From: an uncultured Saprospiraceae bacterium
GTDB lineage: Bacteria > Bacteroidota > Bacteroidia > Chitinophagales > Saprospiraceae
Reading direction: 5' to 3'
Assembly: GCA_937981555.1 (NCBI GenBank)
Contig: CALJOK010000025.1
Location: forward strand, 62,001-126,000
DNA length: 64,000 nucleotides
The notes under the pieces were generated by a model, which worked only from the letters and a program-made list of their open reading frames with translations, did not search any database and was not told the origin of the DNA. Positions 34,688 through 45,000 of this stretch are shown here, piece after piece. Position numbers and translations under genes: made by a program. Position 1 is the stretch's first letter. Each line of letters starts with the position of its first letter.

Positions 34688-34806
34688 TATTAAATTGAAA
34701 AAGTTGGTAATGTATTTGATATATAGTAAATAACATACTATAATAAGTTACCACAAGACAAGGATTTTTCCCTCCCACCAATTCAAGTCTTCTAAAATTT
34801 TACACT

Positions 34807-36195
34807 ATGAGAAATTACTTAATGAGCACCATAGCGGTGTTACTAATCTATGCTATTCCAAGTTTTTCACAATGTATTCAAGGCGATTGCCATAATGGCG
34901 AAGGGACATATTTCTATGAAGATGGAAGTATGTATGAAGGGACATTTTCCAAAGGATTGACCGATGGATTTGGAGCATGGTGTTTACCGAATGGAGATAA
35001 ATACGTTGGAGGATTTAAAGATAATTTCCAACATGGATCTGGAATTGTTTATCATGTCGATGGAGACGAAACAATGGGAGAATGGATCAACGGCGAATAT
35101 TTCGGAGTGAAATATGGAGAGGTTGAAGGATGTATTGAAGGTGATTGTGTCAGCGGACATGGTACTTATATTTATGATGAAGGTAATGCTAAGTACACCG
35201 GTTATTTTCAAGATGAAATGCCTCACGGTCAAGGAGTTTGTCAATATTCCAACCGAGAGTTTTATGAAGGATTATGGTCGGAAGGAAGTTTTAATGGTTA
35301 TGGAACGTTGTATTTATCCGACGGATCTCCAATTCAAGGGTATTGGAATGATGGAACATTTACTGGACAAGAAGAGCCAGTTAAAGCTTCATTTTTACCA
35401 GCTGAGGAGCCAGTTGTAGAACAAACAATTTCAACACTTGCTGATATCAGAAAAAATTCAAAAATAAAAGTTCACGCATTAGTGATCGGAATTTCAACTT
35501 ACACGCATATGCCTGTTTTGAAATATTCAGATGACGATGCTTATAGAATGTATGCCTTTTTGAAAAGTCCAGAGGGTGGTGCACTTCGAGATGATAACAT
35601 TCGAATGTTGATTGATGAAGAAGCGACTCGAAAGAATATCAAAAAAGCAATGAATGAATTATTTATGAATGCTGGTCCAGACGATTTAGTACTGATGTAC
35701 TACAGCGGTCATGGATTAAAAGATTGCTTTTTACCAATTGATTTTGATAGATATAATAACAAATTATTTCACGATGAAATCAATGAGATCTTAAAACAAA
35801 GTCCTGCGAAATATAAATTATGTATTGCTGACGCTTGTCACTCAGGAGGTTTGGCAATGAAGGGAGGAAGTCCTAATAATGAATTTTCAGACGAGCAAGT
35901 GATTAATACTTATTATAATAATTTGGCTCAATCTAATGCAGGAACAGCTTTGATTCTTTCTTCCAAATTAGAAGAAATTTCTTTGGAGTCAAGTGGATTG
36001 CGACAAGGGGTGTTTAGTCACTTTTTGATCAGAGGATTGGAAGGAGAAGCAGATCGTAATATCGATAAAATCGTAACGGTCACCGAACTTTTTGATTTCA
36101 TTTCTAGGAATGTAAAAAGTTATACCGCTAATCGGCAGTCGCCAGTTATCAAGGGATCGTTTGATCGAAAAATGACAGTAAGCGTAGTCAGATAA
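34807..36195 (+). CDS. Exported MORN-repeat caspase-like peptidase (C14 family)
   Basis: A 462-residue protein with a signal peptide (1-21, ending PSFSQ). Residues about 25-185 carry MORN-like repeats (GEGTYFYEDGSMYEGTF, GFGAWCLPNGDKYVGGF, GHGTYIYDEGNAKYTGYF, GYGTLYLSDGSPIQGYW). Residues about 220-460 form a caspase-like p20-type domain: HALVIGISTY, the catalytic His in YYSGHG (His302) and the catalytic Cys in DACHSGG (Cys344). All catalytic residues are intact. Metacaspase-like enzymes usually cleave after Arg/Lys, though specificity is not readable here. Export of a caspase-fold protease with MORN repeats is noteworthy. Confidence 0.87.
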   Translation: MRNYLMSTIAVLLIYAIPSFSQCIQGDCHNGEGTYFYEDGSMYEGTFSKGLTDGFGAWCLPNGDKYVGGFKDNFQHGSGIVYHVDGDETMGEWINGEYFGVKYGEVEGCIEGDCVSGHGTYIYDEGNAKYTGYFQDEMPHGQGVCQYSNREFYEGLWSEGSFNGYGTLYLSDGSPIQGYWNDGTFTGQEEPVKASFLPAEEPVVEQTISTLADIRKNSKIKVHALVIGISTYTHMPVLKYSDDDAYRMYAFLKSPEGGALRDDNIRMLIDEEATRKNIKKAMNELFMNAGPDDLVLMYYSGHGLKDCFLPIDFDRYNNKLFHDEINEILKQSPAKYKLCIADACHSGGLAMKGGSPNNEFSDEQVINTYYNNLAQSNAGTALILSSKLEEISLESSGLRQGVFSHFLIRGLEGEADRNIDKIVTVTELFDFISRNVKSYTANRQSPVIKGSFDRKMTVSVVR

Positions 36196-36214
36196 TTTTT
36201 GGAAAAAATTAAAT

Positions 36215-36256
36215 AAAAAAAGTGTTATTCGTTTAGAACGAATAACACTTTTTTTT
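36215..36256. terminator. Bidirectional terminator between caspase gene and purC
   Basis: AGTGTTATTCGTT pairs with AACGAATAACACT around a 3-nt loop, flanked by A-run and T-run, so it serves both converging genes. Confidence 0.9.
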
Positions 36257-36269
36257 ATTTGGAAAATTA

Positions 36270-37223
36270 CTACTTCAAATACTCAGCAGTATTTTTAAAA
36301 ATCCGTTCTTGAATATTTTCCGTATTCGCTTTTTCAAAATCACTTCCCGTAATACTTTCAAATAATTCAATATAGCGATCCGAAACACTTTGCACAAATT
36401 CATCTGGCATCTCAGGCATCGTTTGTCCTTCCAAACCTTGAAAACCATTTTCAATTAACCACTCTCTGACAAATTCTTTTGACAAATGTTTTTGCTTCTC
36501 GCCGCTCGCCTGTCGATCTTCAAATCCATTAGCATAAAAATATCGAGAACTATCTGGCGTATGAATCTCATCAATCAATATAATTTTTCCATCCTTTTTC
36601 CCAAACTCGTATTTCGTATCTGCCAAAATTAAACCTTGTTTGGCAGCCATTTCTGTTCCTCTTTGGAAAAGCTCGCGAGTATATTTTTCTAATAAAACAT
36701 AATCTTCCTCGCTAACAATTTCTTGCTTGATAATTTCTTCTCTAGAAATATCCTCATCGTGACCTTCCTCTGCTTTTGTTGCAGGTGTGATAATTGGCGC
36801 AGGAAATTTATCATTTTCTTTCATCCCCTCAGGCATCGTCACTCCGCAAAGAACTCGTTCGCCAGAGCGATAAGTTCGCCAAGCATGACCGACGCAATAT
36901 CCTCGAATCACCATTTCAATTTTAAATGGTTCACAAGCAATTCCAACTGCGACGTTAGCGTCAGGAGTTGCCTCTACCCAATTTGGAGCAATGTCGCTTG
37001 TTGCCTTTAAAAAGTGCAACGCAATTTGATTTAATACTTGTCCTTTGAACGGAATTGCTCGTGGCAAAACATGATCAAAAGCAGAAATTCGATCGGAAGC
37101 GACCATCACTAGTTTTTCCTGAATGGTGTACACATCTCTCACTTTTCCTTTATAAAAATTCGTTTGATTTTCGAATTCAAAATTAGTGGCCTTGATGGAT
37201 TGTTGCTCTAAAGTCATAGTCAT
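36270..37223 (-). CDS. purC: Phosphoribosylaminoimidazole-succinocarboxamide synthase
   Basis: A 317-residue enzyme of purine synthesis that joins CAIR and aspartate using ATP to form SAICAR. Motifs: YKGKVRDVY at the N-terminus, [39 protein letters not shown], and [12 protein letters not shown]. It is the longer yeast-like single-domain form common in Bacteroidota. The start MTMTLEQQ has a second Met two codons later that is equally possible. A promoter-like element lies at 37372-37379 and a long hairpin lies in the leader. Confidence 0.95.
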   Translation of the reverse strand: MTMTLEQQSIKATNFEFENQTNFYKGKVRDVYTIQEKLVMVASDRISAFDHVLPRAIPFKGQVLNQIALHFLKATSDIAPNWVEATPDANVAVGIACEPFKIEMVIRGYCVGHAWRTYRSGERVLCGVTMPEGMKENDKFPAPIITPATKAEEGHDEDISREEIIKQEIVSEEDYVLLEKYTRELFQRGTEMAAKQGLILADTKYEFGKKDGKIILIDEIHTPDSSRYFYANGFEDRQASGEKQKHLSKEFVREWLIENGFQGLEGQTMPEMPDEFVQSVSDRYIELFESITGSDFEKANTENIQERIFKNTAEYLK

Positions 37224-37255
37224 ATTTGAGTTCTAAAATAAATTTTGTGTTTTAC

Positions 37256-37317
37256 GTCAGCTAAAAGTCGAGCACAACACTTCCTTTGGTCGTTTTTGTT
37301 CTCAACTTTTAACTGAC
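37256..37317. repeat. Imperfect long hairpin upstream of purC
   Basis: Arms 37256-37277 and 37296-37317 pair over GTCAG, TAAAAGT, GAG and ACAA, interrupted by three single mismatches. It resembles the longer inverted repeat at 38746-38855 in composition and may be a dispersed repeat or part of the purC leader. Confidence 0.5.
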
Positions 37318-37371
37318 TACAAAATTGATCTTAAAACATTTTTAATAAAAAAAGCTATTTTTAAAACTTTG

Positions 37372-37379
37372 CAAAAGTA
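37372..37379 (-). promoter_or_regulatory. Possible purC promoter -7 element
   Basis: Minus-strand TACTTTTG matches TAnnTTTG, about 150 bp upstream of purC, with a partial -33 (GTTG) near 37401-37404. Transcription from here would place the long hairpin in the mRNA leader. Confidence 0.45.
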
Positions 37380-37417
37380 AAGTTTTTTACCTTCATTGAG
37401 CAACGAAAAAAGAACAA

Positions 37418-37990
37418 ATGATGGAGAAAATTCCAAATTTTTTAATGGAAGCCAAAGCACCACTTTCACAACTATGTCGAAAATTGGAAATCGCTGATTT
37501 TCATGAAGCGGTAAATTATATTTTTAAATTACCTTATCGTCGAAATTCATCGAAAGAAGATTTGACTTTGGTCTTCTCTGAGAAATGTGGTGTGTGCAGT
37601 ACGAAGCATGCCGCCTTGGCAGTTTTAGCGCTGGAAAATGGATTTCAAGAATTAAAATTAATCGTTGGAATTTATCAAATGAATGAAAAAAATACGCCAG
37701 GAGTGGGGAAGGTTTTAGAAAAAAGTAAATTAGAATTTATGCCCGAAGCTCATACTTATTTAGTTTTTGGAAATGAGAAAATAGATATTACGAGAGAAGT
37801 TGAAACGGAAGAATCACCATTTGTAAGTTTATTGTTGGAAAAAGAAATACAACCGAATCAGATTGGTGAATTTAAAGTTAGATTGCATCGGGAGTTTTTG
37901 GAGAAATGGATTTTGGAAAATGAGATGGAATATTCGTTGGAAGAGATTTGGAAAATTCGAGAGGATTGTATTTATGCATTATCCTCGTAG
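37418..37990 (+). CDS. Uncharacterised protein, possible transglutaminase-like fold
   Basis: A 190-residue cytoplasmic protein with no signal peptide. GVCSTKHAALAVLALENG (about 58-75) followed by EAHTYLVFGNEKIDIT (about 108-123) places a Cys at the start of a helix, then His and Asp on adjacent strands, the order found in transglutaminase/papain-like folds. This is a weak structural inference; no named family is recognised. The start codon is either of two consecutive ATGs (37418 or 37421). It is divergent from purC. Confidence 0.6.
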   Translation: MMEKIPNFLMEAKAPLSQLCRKLEIADFHEAVNYIFKLPYRRNSSKEDLTLVFSEKCGVCSTKHAALAVLALENGFQELKLIVGIYQMNEKNTPGVGKVLEKSKLEFMPEAHTYLVFGNEKIDITREVETEESPFVSLLLEKEIQPNQIGEFKVRLHREFLEKWILENEMEYSLEEIWKIREDCIYALSS

Positions 37991-38015
37991 GGGCAATCCC
38001 TTGTGGTTGCCCAGC
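37985..38015. repeat. REP-like palindrome
   Basis: GGGCAATCC and GGTTGCCC (37991-38012) form a hairpin with one bulged base, in the phrase GTAGGGGCAATCCC of a kind dispersed in many bacterial genomes. It overlaps the stop codon of the preceding gene. Confidence 0.5.
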
Positions 38016-38058
38016 ACTTTTCAATATTTCCCAAATTGCACAAAATGAAAAATATTTT

Positions 38059-38736
38059 ATGAAAAGAATAGGAATTTTATTATTTGTAATCATATTGTTA
38101 TTTGGTTGTCAAAAATCGAAAGATGCGGAGTTTGAAAAAAGTATTGAAGAATTAAAAGAAGGAAATCATTTAGTTCTTTTGCAAAAGAAGAATAATGATT
38201 TTGATATTTTTGAAACGCTAGAAGGAGCACCAAAATTTGGGTATAAAAAAATCGTAGAGAATATTATTTTTCCAGATGAAGAATTAAATAAAGAAAATCA
38301 GTTGGTGAAAAAATGTTTTGGTTTTTATTTTCAACATAAATTTGATGCTCATAGAGATAGCACTACAAAAATATTGCTTCATTCATCAAAGTTTTTTTCA
38401 ATGATAGGTGTTTTAAATTCAACTGCGGTAGATACTAAATTAACAAATGAAGAACAGTTTTCTGAAATTATAATTCAGTTGGAAGAACTTCCAAACTACT
38501 TTTTTCAAGCAAAAAAAATCATTCAAAATCCCACTAAGGAAAATTTAGAAAAAGCTATCCAAGAATATTCCCAAGACTATTTTTATCTAAAAAATGAACT
38601 CCCACTTCTCCTCCGAAAACCCGACATTCTCAAAGAAGACCAAATCAATTTTTCCCAAAAAAATGAAAATGCACAACTTGCAGTCAAAGACTTTATTGCT
38701 TTCTTGAATAGTCAATTATTTGAGTTGAATGAGTAG
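38059..38736 (+). CDS. Uncharacterised helical lipoprotein
   Basis: A 225-residue protein. ATG at 38059 is chosen because it starts a lipoprotein signal (MKRIGILLFVIILLFGCQKS); the frame is open upstream through the repeat and into the preceding gene, which would be nonsense. The mature part is Lys/Glu-rich and alpha-helical, with a segment EELPNYFFQAKKIIQNPTKEN weakly like the N-terminal helical part of DUF885 proteins, but it is much shorter than that family. Function unknown. Confidence 0.6.
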   Translation: MKRIGILLFVIILLFGCQKSKDAEFEKSIEELKEGNHLVLLQKKNNDFDIFETLEGAPKFGYKKIVENIIFPDEELNKENQLVKKCFGFYFQHKFDAHRDSTTKILLHSSKFFSMIGVLNSTAVDTKLTNEEQFSEIIIQLEELPNYFFQAKKIIQNPTKENLEKAIQEYSQDYFYLKNELPLLLRKPDILKEDQINFSQKNENAQLAVKDFIAFLNSQLFELNE

Positions 38737-39052
38737 CACATAGCTGTCTGCTTTAACTGACCTGAAAAGGAGCGCAACGATTTTTTCTTAAAAGAGAGAA
38801 GTATGTATTTTTAATAAGTCGCTGCGCTCCTTCTTTTAGATCAGCTAAAGCAGACCACCACGTGTTTGTGTGTACCAGATTATCAATAGTTTGTCAATTT
38901 TCTTGCAAAAGTAGATGCATCATTTCCACTTTTCATTCCATCTTCTAATAGAAAATGTACTTTAGCTAAAATATTTTAAAAAACTAATATATCTTTCTCT
39001 ACTAAAACTGATACTTTTCTTTTTTCTGACACAAACATAACCCTCACTTGCT
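38737..39052. other. Gene-free interval holding a long inverted repeat
   Basis: No gene is seen. It contains the long imperfect inverted repeat at 38746-38855 and, close to the giant gene, TATCTTTC near 38989-38996, one base off the TAnnTTTG consensus. Confidence 0.55.
38746..38855. repeat. Long imperfect inverted repeat (35/37-base arms)
   Basis: The left arm 38746-38780 is complementary to the right arm 38819-38855 over almost its whole length: GTCTGCTTTA/TAAAGCAGAC at the base and GGAGCGCA/TGCGCTCC near the top, with a few A-C mismatches, one wobble and a 2-base bulge. The loop is 38 nt. It resembles a MITE or REP-type dispersed element. It lacks a coding region and could also fold as a strong RNA structure. 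Confidence 0.75.
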
Positions 39053-42000
39053 ATGACGAATTTTTTAATGAAAAATCTTCTTTCCACTTTTACCTATGCA
39101 ACAGTATTGCTAGGAGTTGCAACATTGACAATTGATTGGACGAGTCCAGTCACAACTGAATTTTCGAATTCCACAGAAGTTCTTTCCCAATATTGCGCTC
39201 ATGATGCATTGCTGCAGCAAAAATTGGAAGACCCCGTTTACCAATCCAAATATGCAGATTATGAAAAAGACTTGTATAATCATCTCAATGGAAATGGTTC
39301 GAATGAAGAATTTGTAGCAGACTATACCCTGCCAGTAGTCGTTCACATCGTACATCAAAATGGAGTCGAGAACATTTCTGACGCACAAATTTTTCAAGCG
39401 ATGCAAGATTTGAATGATGCATTTGAAAATGTAGGATATTACGATCAAGGGACAGGCGTAAATACTCAAATTGAATTTTGTTTGGCGACCCAAGATCCTG
39501 ATGGAAATCCAACAGATGGAATTACACGAGATGATTCTCCGCTGACGGATATGGTTTTAGAGACAGAAGATATTGCTTTGAAAGATTTGAATCGATGGGA
39601 TCCTTTGCGATACATTAATATCTGGGTAGTCAAAGAAATAAATAGTGCGAGTTTTGGAAGTGGAGTGGCAGGCTATGCTTATTTCCCTACTTCGCATGGA
39701 CAACCTGAAGATGGCTTAGTCGTCGAAGCGCAAAGATTTGGAGATACTCAGTCGAACTCAGCGGTGCATGTGCATGAGATGGGACATTATTTAGGATTGT
39801 ATCACACCTTCCAAGGTGGATGTCCAAATGATGATTGTTTGGCGGATGGTGATCGAGTTTGTGATACACCACCGGATCAAACTACGGCAGCTGCTCCATG
39901 TGGTTTTCCTCAAAATTCTTGTTCGACAGATGTCAATACGAGTGATCCTAACAATCCTCTTACATCTGATGAAGATGACATGATTGAAAATTATATGGAC
40001 TACGGTGATTTGCTTTGTTACTCTGCATTTACTGCAGGTCAGACAGAGCGAATGGTTTTTTCCATTCAAAATATTCGGCAAAGTTTGTTAGGTTCTATAG
40101 GTTGTCAAGATCCATGTACAACTAATATTACAGCTGGCTTTTCTCCTGATGCACTTTCTGTAGATATTGGAGGAACAGTAACATTCACCAACAGTAGTCA
40201 AAATGCGACGACTTATGATTGGAAAAATGATGGAGTGAGTTTTTCTAACAATACAAATGCAAGTTTTCAATTTAATACTTTGGGTAGTTTTGAAATCACA
40301 TTAGTTGCGACGAATGCTGATCCAAATTGTGTAGATAGTGTATCGATAATTATTGAAGTAACTTGTCCAGTTGATGCAAGTTTTATTCAAGATGGATATA
40401 TTCTGAATGTTGGAGAAACAGTTAGTTGTACTAATACTTCCATTAACGCGACAACTTATGAATGGTACGTAGATGGAATTTTAACTTCCACGAGTACAGA
40501 TTTTTCTACTTCATTTCCTACTGGTGGATTGTACTCCATTTATTTAATTGCTTATGGTCCGCTTTGTTCTGATACGACTCTTTTGACCAATTTTGTACAA
40601 GTAGGAGATTGTGATATTACGATTGACTATTCCCCTACGAATCCAAATACTTGTGATGATATTCAATTTACGGCAAACACGAGTTGTGATTATGATACTT
40701 GGTTATGGCAGTTTTGTGAAATTGAAAACTTAGGATTGCCAAATGTTGGGACGCCTAATTCAGTTGGAAGTTCTCCTGCTCATACTGATTTTATTTTTGA
40801 TGAAGTAAATGGAACAGGTTACCATTTATTTGTCACTCGATATAATCAAGCGACGAATCGAGTAGTTCGATTAGACTATGGATTTGATTTGAATAGTGTA
40901 CCGACTTCAACGACGCTGACTAATTTTCCAACGATACCTACAGATGCCAATCATATCAAAAATGAAGGAATTGATATCGTTTTTGAAAATGGAAATTACC
41001 ATGGTTTTTTCGCCACGTGGGATCATATTTATCGATTTGATTTTGGAAGTGATATCACCAATGAAAATCCAGTAGTTACTTTGGTGCAAGATTTCTCTGA
41101 TGCGAGTTGGATTCATTCTTTAGATATGTACAAGGTCGGAGCAAATTGGTGGGGGATCGCTTCTGCAAGATCAACAGGAAATGTCGTTGTTTTTTATTTG
41201 GGAAATAATATTACGGGAGATATTTTAAGTTATAATACTTATGATGGAGGAAATGCTAATGCTGCATTTACAGGAGCAACTTATCTGGTCGATGATGACA
41301 ACCATTATATTTTGGCAACAGATTTTCAAAATGGATTGATTCGATTTGACTTTGGAAGTTCTCTGGCCAATGTTCCTACGGCAACCAATCTTGGCATTTT
41401 TGGAACTGGAAATCAATGGAGTGTGCAAGCGTACAAAGAATGTGATGATACTTACGCCGTTTATCTTTTTAAAGAAACGGGAGATGATCATAAGATTTTG
41501 ACATTTTCTCCAACGGTCTCAGGAGCGCCAACATCGGTTACTGATCTTAACGGATTAGGAAGAGTTTCGGGAGTTTCGAGTTTTCATAGAATTGGAAGTG
41601 AATTGTTTTTTTATATCGTAAAATCTACTGATGGTGAAGTCAATCGGTTGTCATTTGAAAATTGTTCGGTAAGTACGCCTTCATCGAGCAATCAACAAAT
41701 CCCGTCTTTAGTTTATTATTCTGATCCAGGAACATATGATGTCAGTTTGATTGTCAACGAAGGATTACCGACGCAACAAATTATTTGTAGTCAAATTACA
41801 ATTGATACTTGTGACCAAGAAAATTGTTTTAATGGTCGAGATGATGATGGAGATGGATTGATCGATTGCTATGATCCAGATTGTTGTGGAGATGATACTT
41901 GTGATGATTTCTATTATGCAGATTGCCCGATTGATTGCGAGTATACAGGCGGTATTTCTGATTTTGAATTAGAACTCGAATGGACCACTCAAAATTCAGG

Positions 42001-45000
42001 ACAAAGTTGGTGTGGTTATAACACTCCAATTACGGGCGATGTGGATGGAGATGGTGTACCTGAAATTTTAGGAAAACCATGTACGAGTGGAAGTGGTTCA
42101 CCTTGGCCAAATATTCTGGTGATCGATGGAACAAGTGGAACTATTGAAAATGTAATTACTACTCCTGCTTTCCGATATATTAATAGTGGGCCTTCCATTG
42201 CAGATTTAGATGGAAATGGAATGGTGGAAATATTTTTTCAAGCGAGTGATAATTTTGCCAATCAAAATTATACAGGAGGAGTGATAATTTCAGGAGATGT
42301 TCGTCGTCGAATTATTTGTTATGAATTTGATGGAACAACTTATGTAGAAAAATGGATCTCGAATGTCGTTGCAGGTTATGATTTTATCGAAGATGCCAAT
42401 ACGGTAAGTGCGGCAGATTTTGATGGAGATGGAATGGGAGAAATTTATGTGGGGAATCAAATTTTTAATGGTTCAGACGGAACATTAATTGCAGAAGGAG
42501 GAGTCAACAATCGACGAGGAATTCAAGATCAAAATGGAATTGGAGAAATGCATAATCGAGCGGTTGCTTATTCTGTTGCTGTTGATGTTTTGCCAGATAA
42601 TTTTTGTGCGAATTGTAAAGGTTTAGAAATAGTTGCAGGGACTGCCGTTTATTCAGTTAACATTGACCCAGCAATTCCTTCTAATAGTTCTATCGATATT
42701 GAAGTGGAAATGCCAGGTGGGGAAGATGGTCGAACGAGCATTGCTGACATTGATAATGATGGAGATTTGGATGCAATAGTTACGTCTAATGACGCAGGCA
42801 ACGCTTCGATAGCAGGGATCCAGATTTGGGATATCCAAACGCCAACTTACCTCGTCAATGTCAATAATATTTCTACTGGAGATGGAGAAATCTCTCAAGC
42901 GAATATTGCAGATTTTGATGGAGATGGACAAGTTGAATTTGCTGTTTGTAATAAATCCCTTTATACGGTTTATGAATGGAATGGAATAAACGGATTGAAT
43001 ACACTTTGGTCTATCGTAACTAACGATGGTTCAGGCCAAACAGGAAGTACTGTTTTTGATTTTAATAATGACGGGCAATTTGAAGTGGTTTATCGAGATC
43101 AAACAACCCTTCGAATTTTGGATGGAGCAACAGGGGCAGAGTTAGCTTCTGAATTTTGTTCTTCACTTACCAGAGTAGAATATCCAGTTGTGGTTGATGT
43201 AGATGCGGATGGTGAGACAGAATTATTATGTAGTTGTGTTGGCGAACTTCGAGCTTATGGTTCATTGAATGCTCCTTGGGTTTCGACTCGTTCCGTTTGG
43301 AATCAACACAATTATTTTAATGTCAATATCAATGATGATTTAAGTATTCCGATCAATCAACAATCACATCATATTGTAGGAGATAGTATAGTATTGAATA
43401 ACTTTTTGACTCAATATGCCAATCCTCAATTTCCAATTCCTGATGCTACCGTAAGTGTCGATAGTTTTGGATGTGGGTTAGATAGTTTTTATGTACAGTT
43501 GACTGTTTGTAATATTGGAGATTTGCGATTGACCAATGAAACGCCAATTACGTTTTACGATAGCGACCCAACTTCGACCAATGCCACTCCTTTGACCACT
43601 TTAGAATTGGGCCAAAATATTGATCCAGATACTTGTGTAACGCTTGGGTTTTTTATTTCCCCTCAATACAATCAAACGATTTATGTAGTCATCAATGATG
43701 ATGCTTCGTTGGCTGGGCCATATGATTTAGCAACAGATTTTCCAGTTACTTCGATTGCGGAATGTGACTACACGAATAATATTGATAGTTTTATTCAAAT
43801 AGGAAATCCACCGATGGAACTTGATCTTGGACCAGATGTGACCATCTGTGATAATGGTGTAATTGAATTAAATGCAGGAAGTGGATTCGTCAGTTACGAG
43901 TGGCAAGATGGTTGGACGGATAGTACGTATACCGCTTTTGGAGCAGGAAAATATTGGGTAGATGTTCTCGACTCTTGTGGAAATATCCAAAGTGATACGA
44001 TTGAGGTTATTGAATTAGAACCTACGATTGCAACAGTCGAACCACAGATCGCTACTTTTTGTCCACCGACTTGTGTAACTTTTACTGTTCAAGGAAATTT
44101 CTTTGATCACTATGAATGGCAACCTTCTGATTACTTGGATTGCGATACTTGTAAAACAGTAACGGCATGTCCACCAGGAGATTTCCAATATATTTTAATT
44201 GCATGGACGGATGATGGATGTTATAGTTTGGATACGGTTTTGACTCAAACGACCTCTTATCAAACGCAAGAAGACTTTACTGTTTGCGTAGGAGGAAGTA
44301 TTGTTATTGATGGTCAAGTAGTTTCGACTCCTGGAACTTATACTCAAGATTTGACTGCTTCGAATGGTTGTGATTCTATGCATACGATTACGTTGCAAAA
44401 TTTTCCTGAAACGAATTTTGGGTTTAGCATTTCGCCTGCTTGTCCAGGTGCAGATAATGGATCAGCAACAGTAAATATTAATTCAGGGCAAACACCATTT
44501 TCCTATAATTGGGATGTTGCAGGAGTAGGAGATACCCCAACGATAAATAATCAACCAGGTGGAAATTATAATGTAACAATCACCGATGGAAATAATTGTA
44601 CGATAGTTGGAACGGCGGTGATTCCAGAGGATAATAATTTTGATGTAATTGCTGATGTATTAGATGAAACCTGTTTTGAAATTGGTGATGGAAGAATAGA
44701 AATTGCCAATCCAATCGGAGCAGAATGGACTTATAGTTTGGATGATGTAAACTTCCAGAGTAGTCCAATTTTTGAAAATATTTCTCCAGGGAATTACACC
44801 ATTTATTTGACGGATGGATTTTGTGAATATGAAACGCAAGTGAGTATAACCGCAGCCAATGCTTTTAATATAGGAATAGATGCATCCCCAAGTACCATCG
44901 TAGAAGTTGGAGGAAGTGTTGATTTACAAATAACAAATTTACCTTCTAATGTTGATTCTATCGAATGGGAGAATACAGAGACTTTAAGTTGTGATGATTG

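Noticed and set aside
37948-38058. Upstream extension of the 38059 lipoprotein
   Set aside because: It would overlap the preceding gene and translate a REP-like repeat; the internal ATG at 38059 begins a clean lipoprotein signal.
41821-43240. Internal DNA repeats in the giant gene as a mobile element
   Set aside because: They encode DxDxDG calcium-binding repeats and vary at the DNA level as expected for protein repeats.
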